Assembly: GCF_000176235.1 (NCBI RefSeq)
Contig: NZ_ACZV01000004.1
Coordinates: 1,426,001-1,490,000 of the forward strand
Length of the DNA stretch: 64,000 nt
Direction: 5' to 3'
From: Vibrio orientalis CIP 102891 = ATCC 33934
GTDB taxonomy: Bacteria > Pseudomonadota > Gammaproteobacteria > Enterobacterales > Vibrionaceae
This document shows, one piece after another, positions 55,812 through 63,798 of this stretch. Every line of letters starts with the position of its first letter. Positions within the stretch are counted from its first letter, which is position 1. The notes under the pieces are model-generated. The model was not told where the DNA came from, did no database searches, and worked only from the letters and a program-made list of their open reading frames with translations. A program made the translations under genes and the position numbers.

Positions 55812-55844
55812 AAGCCCCGGATGGAGACATTCGGGGCTTTTTGT
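55812..55844 (+). terminator. phoX terminator
   Basis: AAGCCCCG ... CGGGGCTT with GATG/CATT inner pairing and a TTTTTGTTTT tail, 20 bp after the phoX stop. Confidence 0.85.
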
Positions 55845-55973
55845 TTTAGATGGGATTTCTCTGACTTTGTTTACATTGCTCGTACATAGATGCACCTGGT
55901 TATTGATACCGTGCGTGCTAACTGTAACTAAATGTAAATAAGTAAAGCTCCTTGCTCTTTACTGCTAGCGCCT

Positions 55974-57875
55974 ATGAATAATCATCACCCCAGCCACAAG
56001 ATGCGAAATCATGATCAAGAAGCAAAGTTATTTCGAAATCGCGCTGTTGCAGCGTTTATCGGAATGGTGGTTCTGCTCGGTGTACTGGTCGCCAATCTTT
56101 ATCGATTAGAAGTTAAACAAGTTGATTACTACACCACCCGAGCGAATGACAATCGTATCCAAGTGCTGCCGATAGCGCCTACTCGCGGGTTGATCTACGA
56201 CCGCAACGGTAAAATTCTTGCCAACAACTTTCCAGTTTACGTACTTGAGATGACTCCGGAAAAGGTTAAAGACTTAAATGGCTCTATCGCTAAGCTTAAA
56301 CAAGTTATGCAGCTGTCTGATTCTCAAATAGAGCGGATGACGCAGCCTCATGGTAAACGCTTTAAGCCAGTTGTGGTTAAAAATGGCCTCACGGAGCAAG
56401 AGGTCGCCAAGTTTTCCGTTCATCAGTATGAGCTTCCGGGCTTTTCAATCGATGTTGATATGAAGCGAGACTACCCATATGGCGAGGTGCTGACTCATGT
56501 ATTGGGCTATGTTGCACATATCAATGATCGTGACCTAAAACAGCTAGAAGAAAGTGGCGAACTGGCAAATTATCGTGCGACTAAAACCATTGGCAAATTG
56601 GGAATAGAAAAGTACTACGAACATACTCTGCATGGTAAACAAGGCTATCAAGAAGTTGAGGTAAACAGCCGCGGCCGAATTATCCGTACTATCGAATATG
56701 TTCCTCCTGTTGCGGGGCAGGATCTGGTGCTTAATATCGACGTAGACTTACAACAATTTGTCTTCAAGCAGTTAGACAATCGCGAGGGCAGTGCGGTTGT
56801 GCTCGACCCACGTGATAATAGTGTCCTTGCTATGGTTTCAAGTCCGAGTTATGACCCGAACCTGTTTGTTGAAGGCATTTCGAGCAAAGCTTACAACAAG
56901 TTGCTTAATGACCCATTTCATCCGTTAGTCAACCGAGCGACATTGGGTGTGTACCCACCAGCTTCCACGATAAAACCTTTTATGGCCATTGCTGGCTTAA
57001 GCGAAGGCATTATTCAACCCGATACCGTGCGTGACGATCATGGTGCATGGCACATCCCAGGTTTAACCAAGCAGACTAAAGTATGGCGCGATTGGAAGCG
57101 TTGGGGGCATGGTCCAGTTGATGTCACTTTGGCGATTGAAGAGTCCGTCGACTCGTTTTTCTATCATATCGCCTATGAGTTAGGGATTGACCGCATTTCC
57201 GACTGGATGAATATGTTTGGTTTTGGTCGGCTTTCTGGGATCGATATTCCGGAAGAAACACGCGCCAATATGCCAACACGGGAGTGGAAGGAGTCACGCT
57301 ATCGTCAGCCATGGTATAAGGGCGATACCGTTCCGATTGGTATTGGTCAGGGGTATTGGACAGCAACGCCGCTGCAAATCGCTAAAGCAACCTCCGTATT
57401 GGTCAACCATGGTGAGGTTATCGCTCCTCATCTATTCCGTAACACCTTGCCTCATGGGGTGCCCTTCCACCAAGAAGCGCCTAAAGCGGTGAAAGTTGCA
57501 AGTCAGATTGAAGGAGTCAGTGATGCTTCTTGGGATATTGCTATCAACGCCATGCGTCTGGTGAACTCGGGCAGTCGAGGTTCAGGTCGACGAGCATTTA
57601 AGGGCGCGAGTTATTGCAGTGGTGGTAAATCAGGTACTGCACAGGTGTTTGGTCTCAAGAAAGATCAGGTCTACAACTCTAAAGAGCTGAGTTATGACTT
57701 ACTCGACCATGGTTTATTTACCGCTTTTGCTCCATGCGATCAGCCAAAATATGTCGCGACTGTCGTGATTGAACATGGTAACGGTGGCTCAAAGGTTGGC
57801 GCTCCGTTTATACGTAAGGTGTTTGATTACCTCGAAATTGGCAATGATGATAAACCAAAGCAGCATCAGACCTAA
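55974..57875 (+). CDS. mrdA: Penicillin-binding protein 2 (MrdA-type transpeptidase)
   Basis: 633-aa class B PBP: N-terminal span at about residues 25-45, dimerisation/pedestal region with RGLIYDRNGKILANN at about 64, and a transpeptidase with S331 in STIKP, SVD at 391-393 and K552 in KSGTAQ. It cross-links peptidoglycan for cell elongation. In most relatives mrdA pairs with rodA; here no rodA is adjacent, so this is likely a second copy on chromosome II. The ATG at 55974 has no strong ribosome site. Confidence 0.93.
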   Translation: MNNHHPSHKMRNHDQEAKLFRNRAVAAFIGMVVLLGVLVANLYRLEVKQVDYYTTRANDNRIQVLPIAPTRGLIYDRNGKILANNFPVYVLEMTPEKVKDLNGSIAKLKQVMQLSDSQIERMTQPHGKRFKPVVVKNGLTEQEVAKFSVHQYELPGFSIDVDMKRDYPYGEVLTHVLGYVAHINDRDLKQLEESGELANYRATKTIGKLGIEKYYEHTLHGKQGYQEVEVNSRGRIIRTIEYVPPVAGQDLVLNIDVDLQQFVFKQLDNREGSAVVLDPRDNSVLAMVSSPSYDPNLFVEGISSKAYNKLLNDPFHPLVNRATLGVYPPASTIKPFMAIAGLSEGIIQPDTVRDDHGAWHIPGLTKQTKVWRDWKRWGHGPVDVTLAIEESVDSFFYHIAYELGIDRISDWMNMFGFGRLSGIDIPEETRANMPTREWKESRYRQPWYKGDTVPIGIGQGYWTATPLQIAKATSVLVNHGEVIAPHLFRNTLPHGVPFHQEAPKAVKVASQIEGVSDASWDIAINAMRLVNSGSRGSGRRAFKGASYCSGGKSGTAQVFGLKKDQVYNSKELSYDLLDHGLFTAFAPCDQPKYVATVVIEHGNGGSKVGAPFIRKVFDYLEIGNDDKPKQHQT

Positions 57876-58266
57876 ATCGAAAAGCTTGAGTAGATTAAAT
57901 GGGGCGTTGTGCCCCATTTTTTTAGTTCTACAGATAGTTTGAGGATAATTATGCGCTCAAAGGCATAAAATTTGTGATCTTTAAACAATTAAGCACTAAA
58001 TATAGTTGCTTCATATGTACGGTATAACTATATTGAAAAGGTATCCCACATAACTTTAAGGTGTAGAGACTGAGTAAACTCCCAGAGTGAATACGAACAA
58101 ACTGAACGCAGAGAGACACAGGGCTTAGCGTCCAACCCGCTAAGAGTGCCATCAAAAACGTATAAGAATTAAGTATTTTCAAAGGCCTTTTGCTTTTCCC
58201 CTCTTTAAATAGTCGCACTTTCTAGTTATCGATACATTGTCTGATAACCATGGAGGAGGTTTGGCT
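57876..58266. other. 390-bp gap between PBP2 and a small membrane protein gene
   Basis: It holds the PBP2 terminator (57898-57923) and then AT-rich sequence up to the ribosome site of the next gene. The 89-codon minus-strand frame at 57949-58218 starts with GTG, has no ribosome site and an unlikely composition. No promoter, operator or RNA is convincing. Confidence 0.5.
57898..57923 (+). terminator. PBP2 terminator
   Basis: ATGGGGC / GCCCCAT stem (loop GTTGT) followed by TTTTTTT, 23 bp after the stop. Confidence 0.85.
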
Positions 58267-58419
58267 ATGTTACCACTAGGTTTATTCGCATTAGGTGTAT
58301 TCGTATTCTTAGGTTGCTGGGTTGTTCAACACGGTTTACCCGTTCTCGGCATGAAGCTTGATGAAGCGGATTTGCTGCTCATCTCAGAAATGTCTGGTGA
58401 AGACGTTCTCGAAGCATAA
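58267..58419 (+). CDS. Small membrane protein, 50 aa
   Basis: Begins MLPLGLFALGVFVFLGCWVV, one hydrophobic span, then an acidic C terminus (LDEADLLLISEMSGEDVLEA). The start at 58267 follows GGAGGAGG at 7 bp; a longer frame from 58237 would start within that site. The acidic tail is probably cytoplasmic. Such proteins often modulate a partner in the membrane, but no partner is evident. Confidence 0.8.
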   Translation: MLPLGLFALGVFVFLGCWVVQHGLPVLGMKLDEADLLLISEMSGEDVLEA

Positions 58420-58436
58420 AGCGCAAAAATAGAGAG

Positions 58437-58466
58437 AAAAAGGAGCCGATAGTGGCTCCTTTTTTA
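58437..58466. terminator. Bidirectional terminator between small protein and LysR genes
   Basis: AGGAGCC / GGCTCCT with GATAGT loop, A-run on the left and T-run on the right. Serves the converging genes on both strands. Confidence 0.85.
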
Positions 58467-58472
58467 GTTTTG

Positions 58473-59363
58473 CTATCTTTGTAATTGTTCTCGAATCACA
58501 TCTTTCACGGTGTTAAATCTTGCTGGAAGTTGTCGGTGACGCTTAGTGAGTAGGTAGAGTGTTTCGATAACTTCCTTATGAGGTTGGTAAATCGCAACTT
58601 GCTCTCTAAGTGGAAAAGTATCTAAAGCACTTTTAGGCAGAATGGTAAATCCATGCCCTTTAGCGACAGGCAGTAAAATCTGGTTAAGTTGATTAACATA
58701 GCCCGTGATTGGTAGTTTATGAATATTAACTCTTTCTAGTTCTTCCTCACCACAACGTGAAAAATAGAGTGAAAGGTAGTGCTCAGCATCAGGGTGACGA
58801 ATTAGCCCTATTTTTTTTAGCTGATCTTCATCGAGTGCCTTGGTTGCCAGTGGCTTAGGCATCATCAAACAAAGAGGCTCTTGTCCAAATTGTTCTGAAT
58901 CTACTCTTGGGTCTGAAGGTTCATGTGTCACGATTCCCAAATCCATATCCCCAGAGATGATTTCTGCAAGAATCTTATGATGTGGAGCCGCTTCTAAATA
59001 GGTAATTAGTTGAGGGTATTTACATTGTAAATCAAGCAGTCGAGGGTAAAGTGATAGTGCCAAAGAGCCAGAGCATGAAAGGGAAACAGTGCCGGAACGA
59101 GGGTCATCCTGATTAAGGGATTGAAGCATTTGCGCCTGCTGAGTATCTAAATGATTGGCGTAGTCATAGACCGTTTTCCCTGCTTCAGTAATTTCAAAAC
59201 TTTTGTTGTACCTTTTTATCAGAGCGTGTCCGCAGGCTTGTTCTAGTTTCTTAATGTGCTGACTCACCCCCGGTTGTGTCATAAATAATTTGTCAGCGGT
59301 TTTGGTGAAGTGACCAGTGTCGATAAGAGTGACAAACGTCTTCAACCAGATAGGGTTCAACAT
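58473..59363 (-). CDS. LysR-family transcriptional regulator
   Basis: 296-aa regulator with the N-terminal helix-turn-helix (FTKTADKLFMTQPGVSQHIKKLE, about residues 19-42) and a two-lobed LysR effector domain from about 90 (GTVSLSCSGSLALSLYP). The gene is 363 bp from thiD on the other strand, and upstream DNA includes the TPP riboswitch, so control of its divergent neighbours is possible but not shown. The coding sequence includes a perfect parS2 site at 59018-59032. Confidence 0.92.
   Translation of the reverse strand: MLNPIWLKTFVTLIDTGHFTKTADKLFMTQPGVSQHIKKLEQACGHALIKRYNKSFEITEAGKTVYDYANHLDTQQAQMLQSLNQDDPRSGTVSLSCSGSLALSLYPRLLDLQCKYPQLITYLEAAPHHKILAEIISGDMDLGIVTHEPSDPRVDSEQFGQEPLCLMMPKPLATKALDEDQLKKIGLIRHPDAEHYLSLYFSRCGEEELERVNIHKLPITGYVNQLNQILLPVAKGHGFTILPKSALDTFPLREQVAIYQPHKEVIETLYLLTKRHRQLPARFNTVKDVIREQLQR
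59018..59032. promoter_or_regulatory. parS2 site inside the LysR gene
   Basis: ATTTACATTGTAAAT is a perfect match to NTTTACANTGTAAAN at all fixed positions. It is 54 kb from the first parS2 and inside coding sequence. Its survival in an ORF suggests selection, or chance. Confidence 0.65.
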
Positions 59364-59520
59364 GGCTTCTACTCATAATAAAAAATTATCTTGTTTAGTT
59401 TAAACGATAACAAAAAATTCAAGAAGTGAAGGTTTAAAACACACTTTGAAACGACTCAAAATGGATTTTTGATAGCAAATGATGCAATTACGTTAATTTT
59501 ATTGTTATCATCTGCGGGAA

Positions 59521-59613
59521 ATAGTCGGGGAGCCTAACCATTATGGAAAGGGCTGAGATCGCAATGCGAGACCCGTTGAACCTGATTCAGTTAGCACTGA
59601 CGTAGGGAACTAT
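59521..59613 (+). promoter_or_regulatory. TPP riboswitch (THI element)
   Basis: P1 pairs ATAGT (59521-59525) with ACTAT (59609-59613). Inside are GGGCTGAGAT, ACCC, GAACCTGAT, and CACTGACGTAGGGAA, all conserved in the TPP riboswitch. It controls the downstream thiamine-salvage operon according to thiamine pyrophosphate. The expression platform lies in 59614-59726; a GCGCACA/TGTGC pairing there could hide or expose a signal. Confidence 0.96.
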
Positions 59614-59726
59614 GCGCACATTACCTTACTGGTTTGTGCACTCGTATTCGATGGATTGATCACCTCATTTTCTGATCCCTTCTTTCGTGGCCGAGAGTTC
59701 CTGTACGTCTTGTAGTAGGAGCAATA

Positions 59727-60557
59727 ATGCCACATTCACAAGACACGACTCCAATCGTATTAACCATCGCGGGCTCAGACAGCGGCGGCGGTGCAGGCAT
59801 TCAAGCCGATATCAAAGCAATCTCTGCCACGGGTGGTTACGCATGTTCGGTGATTACCGCTATCACGTCGCAAAACACGCTTGGTGTATCTGCTATTCAC
59901 CCGATTCCTCTTGAGCATATAAAAAGTCAATTGGATGCGGTGTTTACCGATCTCAATGTTGTCGCCGTCAAAGTTGGTATGTTGGCAGATTCTGAGATCA
60001 TCAAAGTGGTTGCCGATAAAATTCGTCAGTACCAACCTAAACACCTTGTGGTCGACCCAGTCATGGTTGCGACCAGTGGTGACCTTCTTCTTGAAACCAA
60101 CGCTATCTCAACTCTCAAGCAAGAGTTACTACCGCTTGCTGACTTAATCACGCCCAACTTGCCGGAAGGCGCTGCCTTAATTGGTGGCGCAGTGCCGCAA
60201 GATGAGGACCAAATGGGAGCAATGATCAGTGAGCTTCGTGCACTTGGCGCCAAAGCTGTACTGCTTAAAGGCGGCCACTTAGAGAAAGACGACAACAGTA
60301 ATGATCTACTCATCATGGCTGAAAGTAGCGAGTTGATTAGCGCTAAGCGAGTGGCGACGAAAAACACTCATGGCACAGGTTGTACTTTGTCCTCGGCGAT
60401 TGCTTCATATTTGGCTCAAGGTAACCGTCTGCACAAATCGGTTTATCTTGGTAAGCAGTATATTTCTCAGGCTATTGCCAATGCGGACAAGCTAGAGGTG
60501 GGCCAAGGTCACGGGCCCGTGCATCATTTCTTCTGTGGCCATACAAATGTCCGTTAG
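59727..60557 (+). CDS. thiD: Hydroxymethylpyrimidine/phosphomethylpyrimidine kinase
   Basis: 276-aa ribokinase-fold enzyme that phosphorylates HMP and HMP-P to HMP-PP for thiamine synthesis. It has LTIAGSDSGGGAGIQADIK at the start, DPVMVATSGD, and the catalytic NTHGTGCTLSSAIA near residue 215. It follows the riboswitch, with AGGAGCAATA before the ATG. The thiZ-type gene overlaps its end. Confidence 0.95.
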   Translation: MPHSQDTTPIVLTIAGSDSGGGAGIQADIKAISATGGYACSVITAITSQNTLGVSAIHPIPLEHIKSQLDAVFTDLNVVAVKVGMLADSEIIKVVADKIRQYQPKHLVVDPVMVATSGDLLLETNAISTLKQELLPLADLITPNLPEGAALIGGAVPQDEDQMGAMISELRALGAKAVLLKGGHLEKDDNSNDLLIMAESSELISAKRVATKNTHGTGCTLSSAIASYLAQGNRLHKSVYLGKQYISQAIANADKLEVGQGHGPVHHFFCGHTNVR

Positions 60558-61335
60558 TAACCCATCGTCGACTTCATACTCAGCACAGGCAATTGGTATT
60601 GAGTTACACGATGCGCACCTGCTCTATCGAGACAGCCAAATAGCGACCTTATCTGGCCTCAATATGTTTGTTCCTGCTGGTCAATGGACATGTTTATTGG
60701 GTCGAAGTGGATGTGGCAAAACGACACTGCTGCGTTATTTGGCTGGTTTGCTCAGTGACAAGGTCGAGTGGACAGGCCAACTAGCCCTCACCCATGGTCG
60801 TTCTTTGCAAGGTCAGGTGGCCTATATGGCGCAACAAGATCTGTTACTCCCCTGGTTAAATGTTTTGGACAACGTACTGCTAAGCCGCAAGTTTGATGCA
60901 ACGGAGCATAGTTCAATAGAAAGCCAGCTACAGGCCGAGCGATTACTGGATTCTGTTGGTTTGGCAGATTACCAACAGGCAATGCCTTCGCAGCTTTCAG
61001 GTGGTATGCGTCAGCGTGTCGCTTTGGCTCGTACGCTGATGCAAGACAAACCGGTGGTGTTAATGGATGAGCCCTTTTCCGCGCTGGATGCCGTTACCAG
61101 ATATAAGTTGCAGAACTTATCGGCAAGCTTACTTAAAGATAAGACAGTGGTCTTAATTACTCATGATCCGCAAGAAGCGGTCAGGCTCGCAGACCAACTG
61201 TATTTGCTTCAAGGTCGTCCAGCTCATGCGCAGCGGTTATCCGTGCCTGATGCGCAACCTCCAAGAACCATTGATGCACAGTGCGCCGAGTTGCAACAAG
61301 CCATTTTGACTCAGTTGGAGCAAGATTATGAGTGA
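60547..61335 (+). CDS. thiZ: ABC transporter ATP-binding protein (ThiZ-like)
   Basis: 262-aa ATPase of the HMP/pyrimidine importer. Walker A GRSGCGKTT, signature LSGGMRQRV, Walker B VVLMDEPFSALD and switch ITHD are present. ATG at 60547 overlaps the thiD stop; a GTG at 60535 would add four residues. The riboswitch and thiD/tenA neighbours point to pyrimidine (HMP-type) rather than nitrate or taurine, which use the same subfamily. Confidence 0.88.
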   Translation: MSVSNPSSTSYSAQAIGIELHDAHLLYRDSQIATLSGLNMFVPAGQWTCLLGRSGCGKTTLLRYLAGLLSDKVEWTGQLALTHGRSLQGQVAYMAQQDLLLPWLNVLDNVLLSRKFDATEHSSIESQLQAERLLDSVGLADYQQAMPSQLSGGMRQRVALARTLMQDKPVVLMDEPFSALDAVTRYKLQNLSASLLKDKTVVLITHDPQEAVRLADQLYLLQGRPAHAQRLSVPDAQPPRTIDAQCAELQQAILTQLEQDYE

Positions 61336-62128
61336 ACTATCGAGTCTCAAAATTGCTCAACGCCAAAGTGATATGACGCGACAAATGACGCACCCAGTGG
61401 CTCGAATAGTGATTAGCCTCTTGGTCATTCTTGGCTTGTGGCAGGCCGTGGTTGTTACCTTTGATATGCCGAGCTTTATCTTGCCTGCGCCCATGGAAGT
61501 GCTCTCTCGGCTTGTAACGCGATTTGATGTGTTGATGAAGCACACCTTAGTCACCGGGCAAGAGATCATTTTAGGTTTATTACTGGGCTTGGGAATGGGA
61601 CTGATGTTTGCTCTGCAAATGTTGCTGTTTAAGCCGCTTAAGCGTTGGTTGCTACCGGTCCTGATTGCCAGTCAGGCTATCCCTGTATTCGCCATCGCAC
61701 CAGTATTGATGCTGTGGCTAGGTTATGGCATTGCATCCAAAGTGGTTATGGCCGCAATCATTATCTTCTTTCCGGTGACAACCTGCTGCTATGACGGACT
61801 TAGAAATACTCTAACGGGCTATTTGGACCTAGCTAAAACCATGGGGGCGAGTAAGTGGCAGTTACTAAAACATATTCAGCTTCCAGCGGCGTTACCAACA
61901 TTAGCTTCAGGCATCCGCGTGGCCGTGGTCATTGCGCCAATTGGTGCGGTGGTTGGTGAGTGGGTTGGCTCAAGTGCGGGTCTTGGCTATCTAATGTTGC
62001 AAGCCAATGCGCGAATGATCATTGATGAAATGTTTGCCGCACTCTTCATACTCGCTTTGCTCTCCGTTTCGCTTTACTTCATTACCGATAAATTACTTAA
62101 AAAGTTTATTCCTTGGGAAAATCAATAA
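61328..62128 (+). CDS. thiX: ABC transporter permease (ThiX-like)
   Basis: 266-aa inner-membrane permease with about six spans of the BPD/SsuC type; the EAA loop is seen in YLDLAKTMGASKWQLLKHIQLPAALPTLASGIR. It overlaps the ATPase gene by 8 bp. Its partner binding protein is encoded 13 bp downstream. Confidence 0.9.
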   Translation: MSELSSLKIAQRQSDMTRQMTHPVARIVISLLVILGLWQAVVVTFDMPSFILPAPMEVLSRLVTRFDVLMKHTLVTGQEIILGLLLGLGMGLMFALQMLLFKPLKRWLLPVLIASQAIPVFAIAPVLMLWLGYGIASKVVMAAIIIFFPVTTCCYDGLRNTLTGYLDLAKTMGASKWQLLKHIQLPAALPTLASGIRVAVVIAPIGAVVGEWVGSSAGLGYLMLQANARMIIDEMFAALFILALLSVSLYFITDKLLKKFIPWENQ

Positions 62129-62141
62129 GAAAGGACACTCC

Positions 62142-63092
62142 GTGAAAACGACAAATAAACTCAGTGCAGTGGCACTAATGACATCTCTATTTTCTGTAAA
62201 TGCATTTGCTGCGGATAAAGAGCTTACTCTGATGCTAGATTGGTTCGTCAACCCAAACCATGGGCCAATTGTGATAGCGCAAGAGCGTGGTTACTTCAAG
62301 CAACAAGGTATTGAAGTGAATATTCAAGAGCCGGCTGACCCAAGCACACCGCCAAAATTGGTGGCGGCGGGTAAAGTTGACTTGGCTATCTCTTATCAAC
62401 CAAGCCTCACTATCGACGTGGCTGCGGGTCTACCGCTTATTCGCTCTGCAACCTTAATTGCGACTCCATTGAACACACTAATGGTGCTAGATAATGGTAA
62501 GAATGACACTCTAGCCGATTTAAAAGGTAAGAACATTGGTATCGCGATTGCGGGCAATGAGGAAGCAACGATTGGCACCATGCTGGGTCAAGAAGGGGTG
62601 AAGTTTTCCGACGTAAACATCATTAATGTCGGCTGGGCACTGTCATCGTCTCTGGCATCTGGCAAAGTGGATGCGATTTGGGGCGGGTTACGTAACTTCG
62701 AAACTAATCAACTGGAACTTGAAGGCTACAAAGCCAAAGCCTTCTATCCTGAAGAGCACGGTGTGCCGACTTATGATGAGTTAGTCTTCGTTGCCAATGC
62801 GAAAAGCTATGATGCAGAGGCAATCAAAGCGTTCAATAAAGCGCTTGAGCAGGCAACGACTTATATTGTTAACCACCCGCAGCAATCATGGAAAGAGTTT
62901 GTTGCTTACTCGCCAGATACGCTCAATAACGAGCTCAACCAGCGTGCGTGGAACGATACATTGACGCGTTTTGCGCTGCGTCCATCAGCGGTAGATCATA
63001 AACGTTACGATGACTATGCCGAGTTTATGTACTCACAGAAGCTGATTGAAACCTTGCCGAAAGCCGCGGACTACGTGCCGGAGATTAACTGA
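62142..63092 (+). CDS. thiY: Periplasmic pyrimidine-binding protein (ThiY-like)
   Basis: 316-aa NMT1/THI5-like binding protein, related to yeast Thi5 and bacterial ThiY, which capture N-formyl-HMP or related pyrimidines. It starts at GTG 62142 after AAGGACACTCC; the open frame to 62022 lies in the permease gene and must be ignored. Signal peptide ends at about residue 24 (VNAFA). LMLDWFVNPNHGPIVIAQERGYF is the conserved family opening. Stop overlaps tenA start. Confidence 0.9.
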   Translation: MKTTNKLSAVALMTSLFSVNAFAADKELTLMLDWFVNPNHGPIVIAQERGYFKQQGIEVNIQEPADPSTPPKLVAAGKVDLAISYQPSLTIDVAAGLPLIRSATLIATPLNTLMVLDNGKNDTLADLKGKNIGIAIAGNEEATIGTMLGQEGVKFSDVNIINVGWALSSSLASGKVDAIWGGLRNFETNQLELEGYKAKAFYPEEHGVPTYDELVFVANAKSYDAEAIKAFNKALEQATTYIVNHPQQSWKEFVAYSPDTLNNELNQRAWNDTLTRFALRPSAVDHKRYDDYAEFMYSQKLIETLPKAADYVPEIN

Positions 63093-63757
63093 TGAAATAC
63101 AGCGACTTAATTACCGCTTGCCAAGCTGATTGGCAAGAGTATACACAGCACAGTTTTGTTCAGCAATTGGCCGTCGGAACGTTACCTCAAGAGTGTTTCT
63201 TACACTACTTGAAGCAGGATTTTCTGTTCCTCAAGCAATATGCACGTGCTTACGCGCTGGCGATTTACAAAGCACGTAATCTTGAAGATATGCGTCGTGC
63301 ATTACCGAGCGTTTCTGATCTACTTGAGACAGAAATCAACCATCACGTGACCTATTGTGGTCAGTGGGGACTAACGGAAGCGGATCTGGAGAATGAGCCT
63401 GAAGACTTTGGTACTGTTGCTTATACTCGCTATGTTTTAGACGCAGGTATGACGGGTGATCTCGTTGAGCTGTATGCTGCATTGGCTCCGTGCTCGATCG
63501 GTTATGCGGTGATTGGTAAAGCCCTGTTAGAAAGTTCTGATACCCAGTTAGAAGGCAATCCTTATCGAAGCTGGATAGAACTTTACGGTGGTGAGGAGTT
63601 TCAGTCTGGAGTGGCTCAAGGCGCAGAACACTTTGATCAGTTACTCGAAGAGATAGAGAGCAATAGTCAGAAGGGGCAAAACCTAATTCATGTCTTTAAG
63701 ACAGCAACTAGAATGGAAGTAGCATTCTGGCAGCAAGGGATTGATGCCAACCTATAG
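63092..63757 (+). CDS. tenA: TenA-family thiaminase II/aminopyrimidine aminohydrolase
   Basis: 221-aa helical enzyme that converts 4-amino-5-aminomethyl-pyrimidine to HMP, feeding thiamine salvage. The catalytic Cys is C134 in ALAPCSIGYAVIG, and YLKQDFLFLKQYARAYALA and the C-terminal region are typical. The one-base overlap with the thiY-like gene marks the same operon. Completes uptake, deamination (TenA) and phosphorylation (ThiD) of a salvaged pyrimidine. Confidence 0.94.
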   Translation: MKYSDLITACQADWQEYTQHSFVQQLAVGTLPQECFLHYLKQDFLFLKQYARAYALAIYKARNLEDMRRALPSVSDLLETEINHHVTYCGQWGLTEADLENEPEDFGTVAYTRYVLDAGMTGDLVELYAALAPCSIGYAVIGKALLESSDTQLEGNPYRSWIELYGGEEFQSGVAQGAEHFDQLLEEIESNSQKGQNLIHVFKTATRMEVAFWQQGIDANL

Positions 63758-63798
63758 ACCTTTTCTGGGGGAGGGGAGTAAGCGCACATATTGCTGTG

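Noticed and set aside
57949-58218. 89-codon minus-strand ORF downstream of PBP2
   Set aside because: GTG start, no ribosome site, odd composition, and nothing recognisable.
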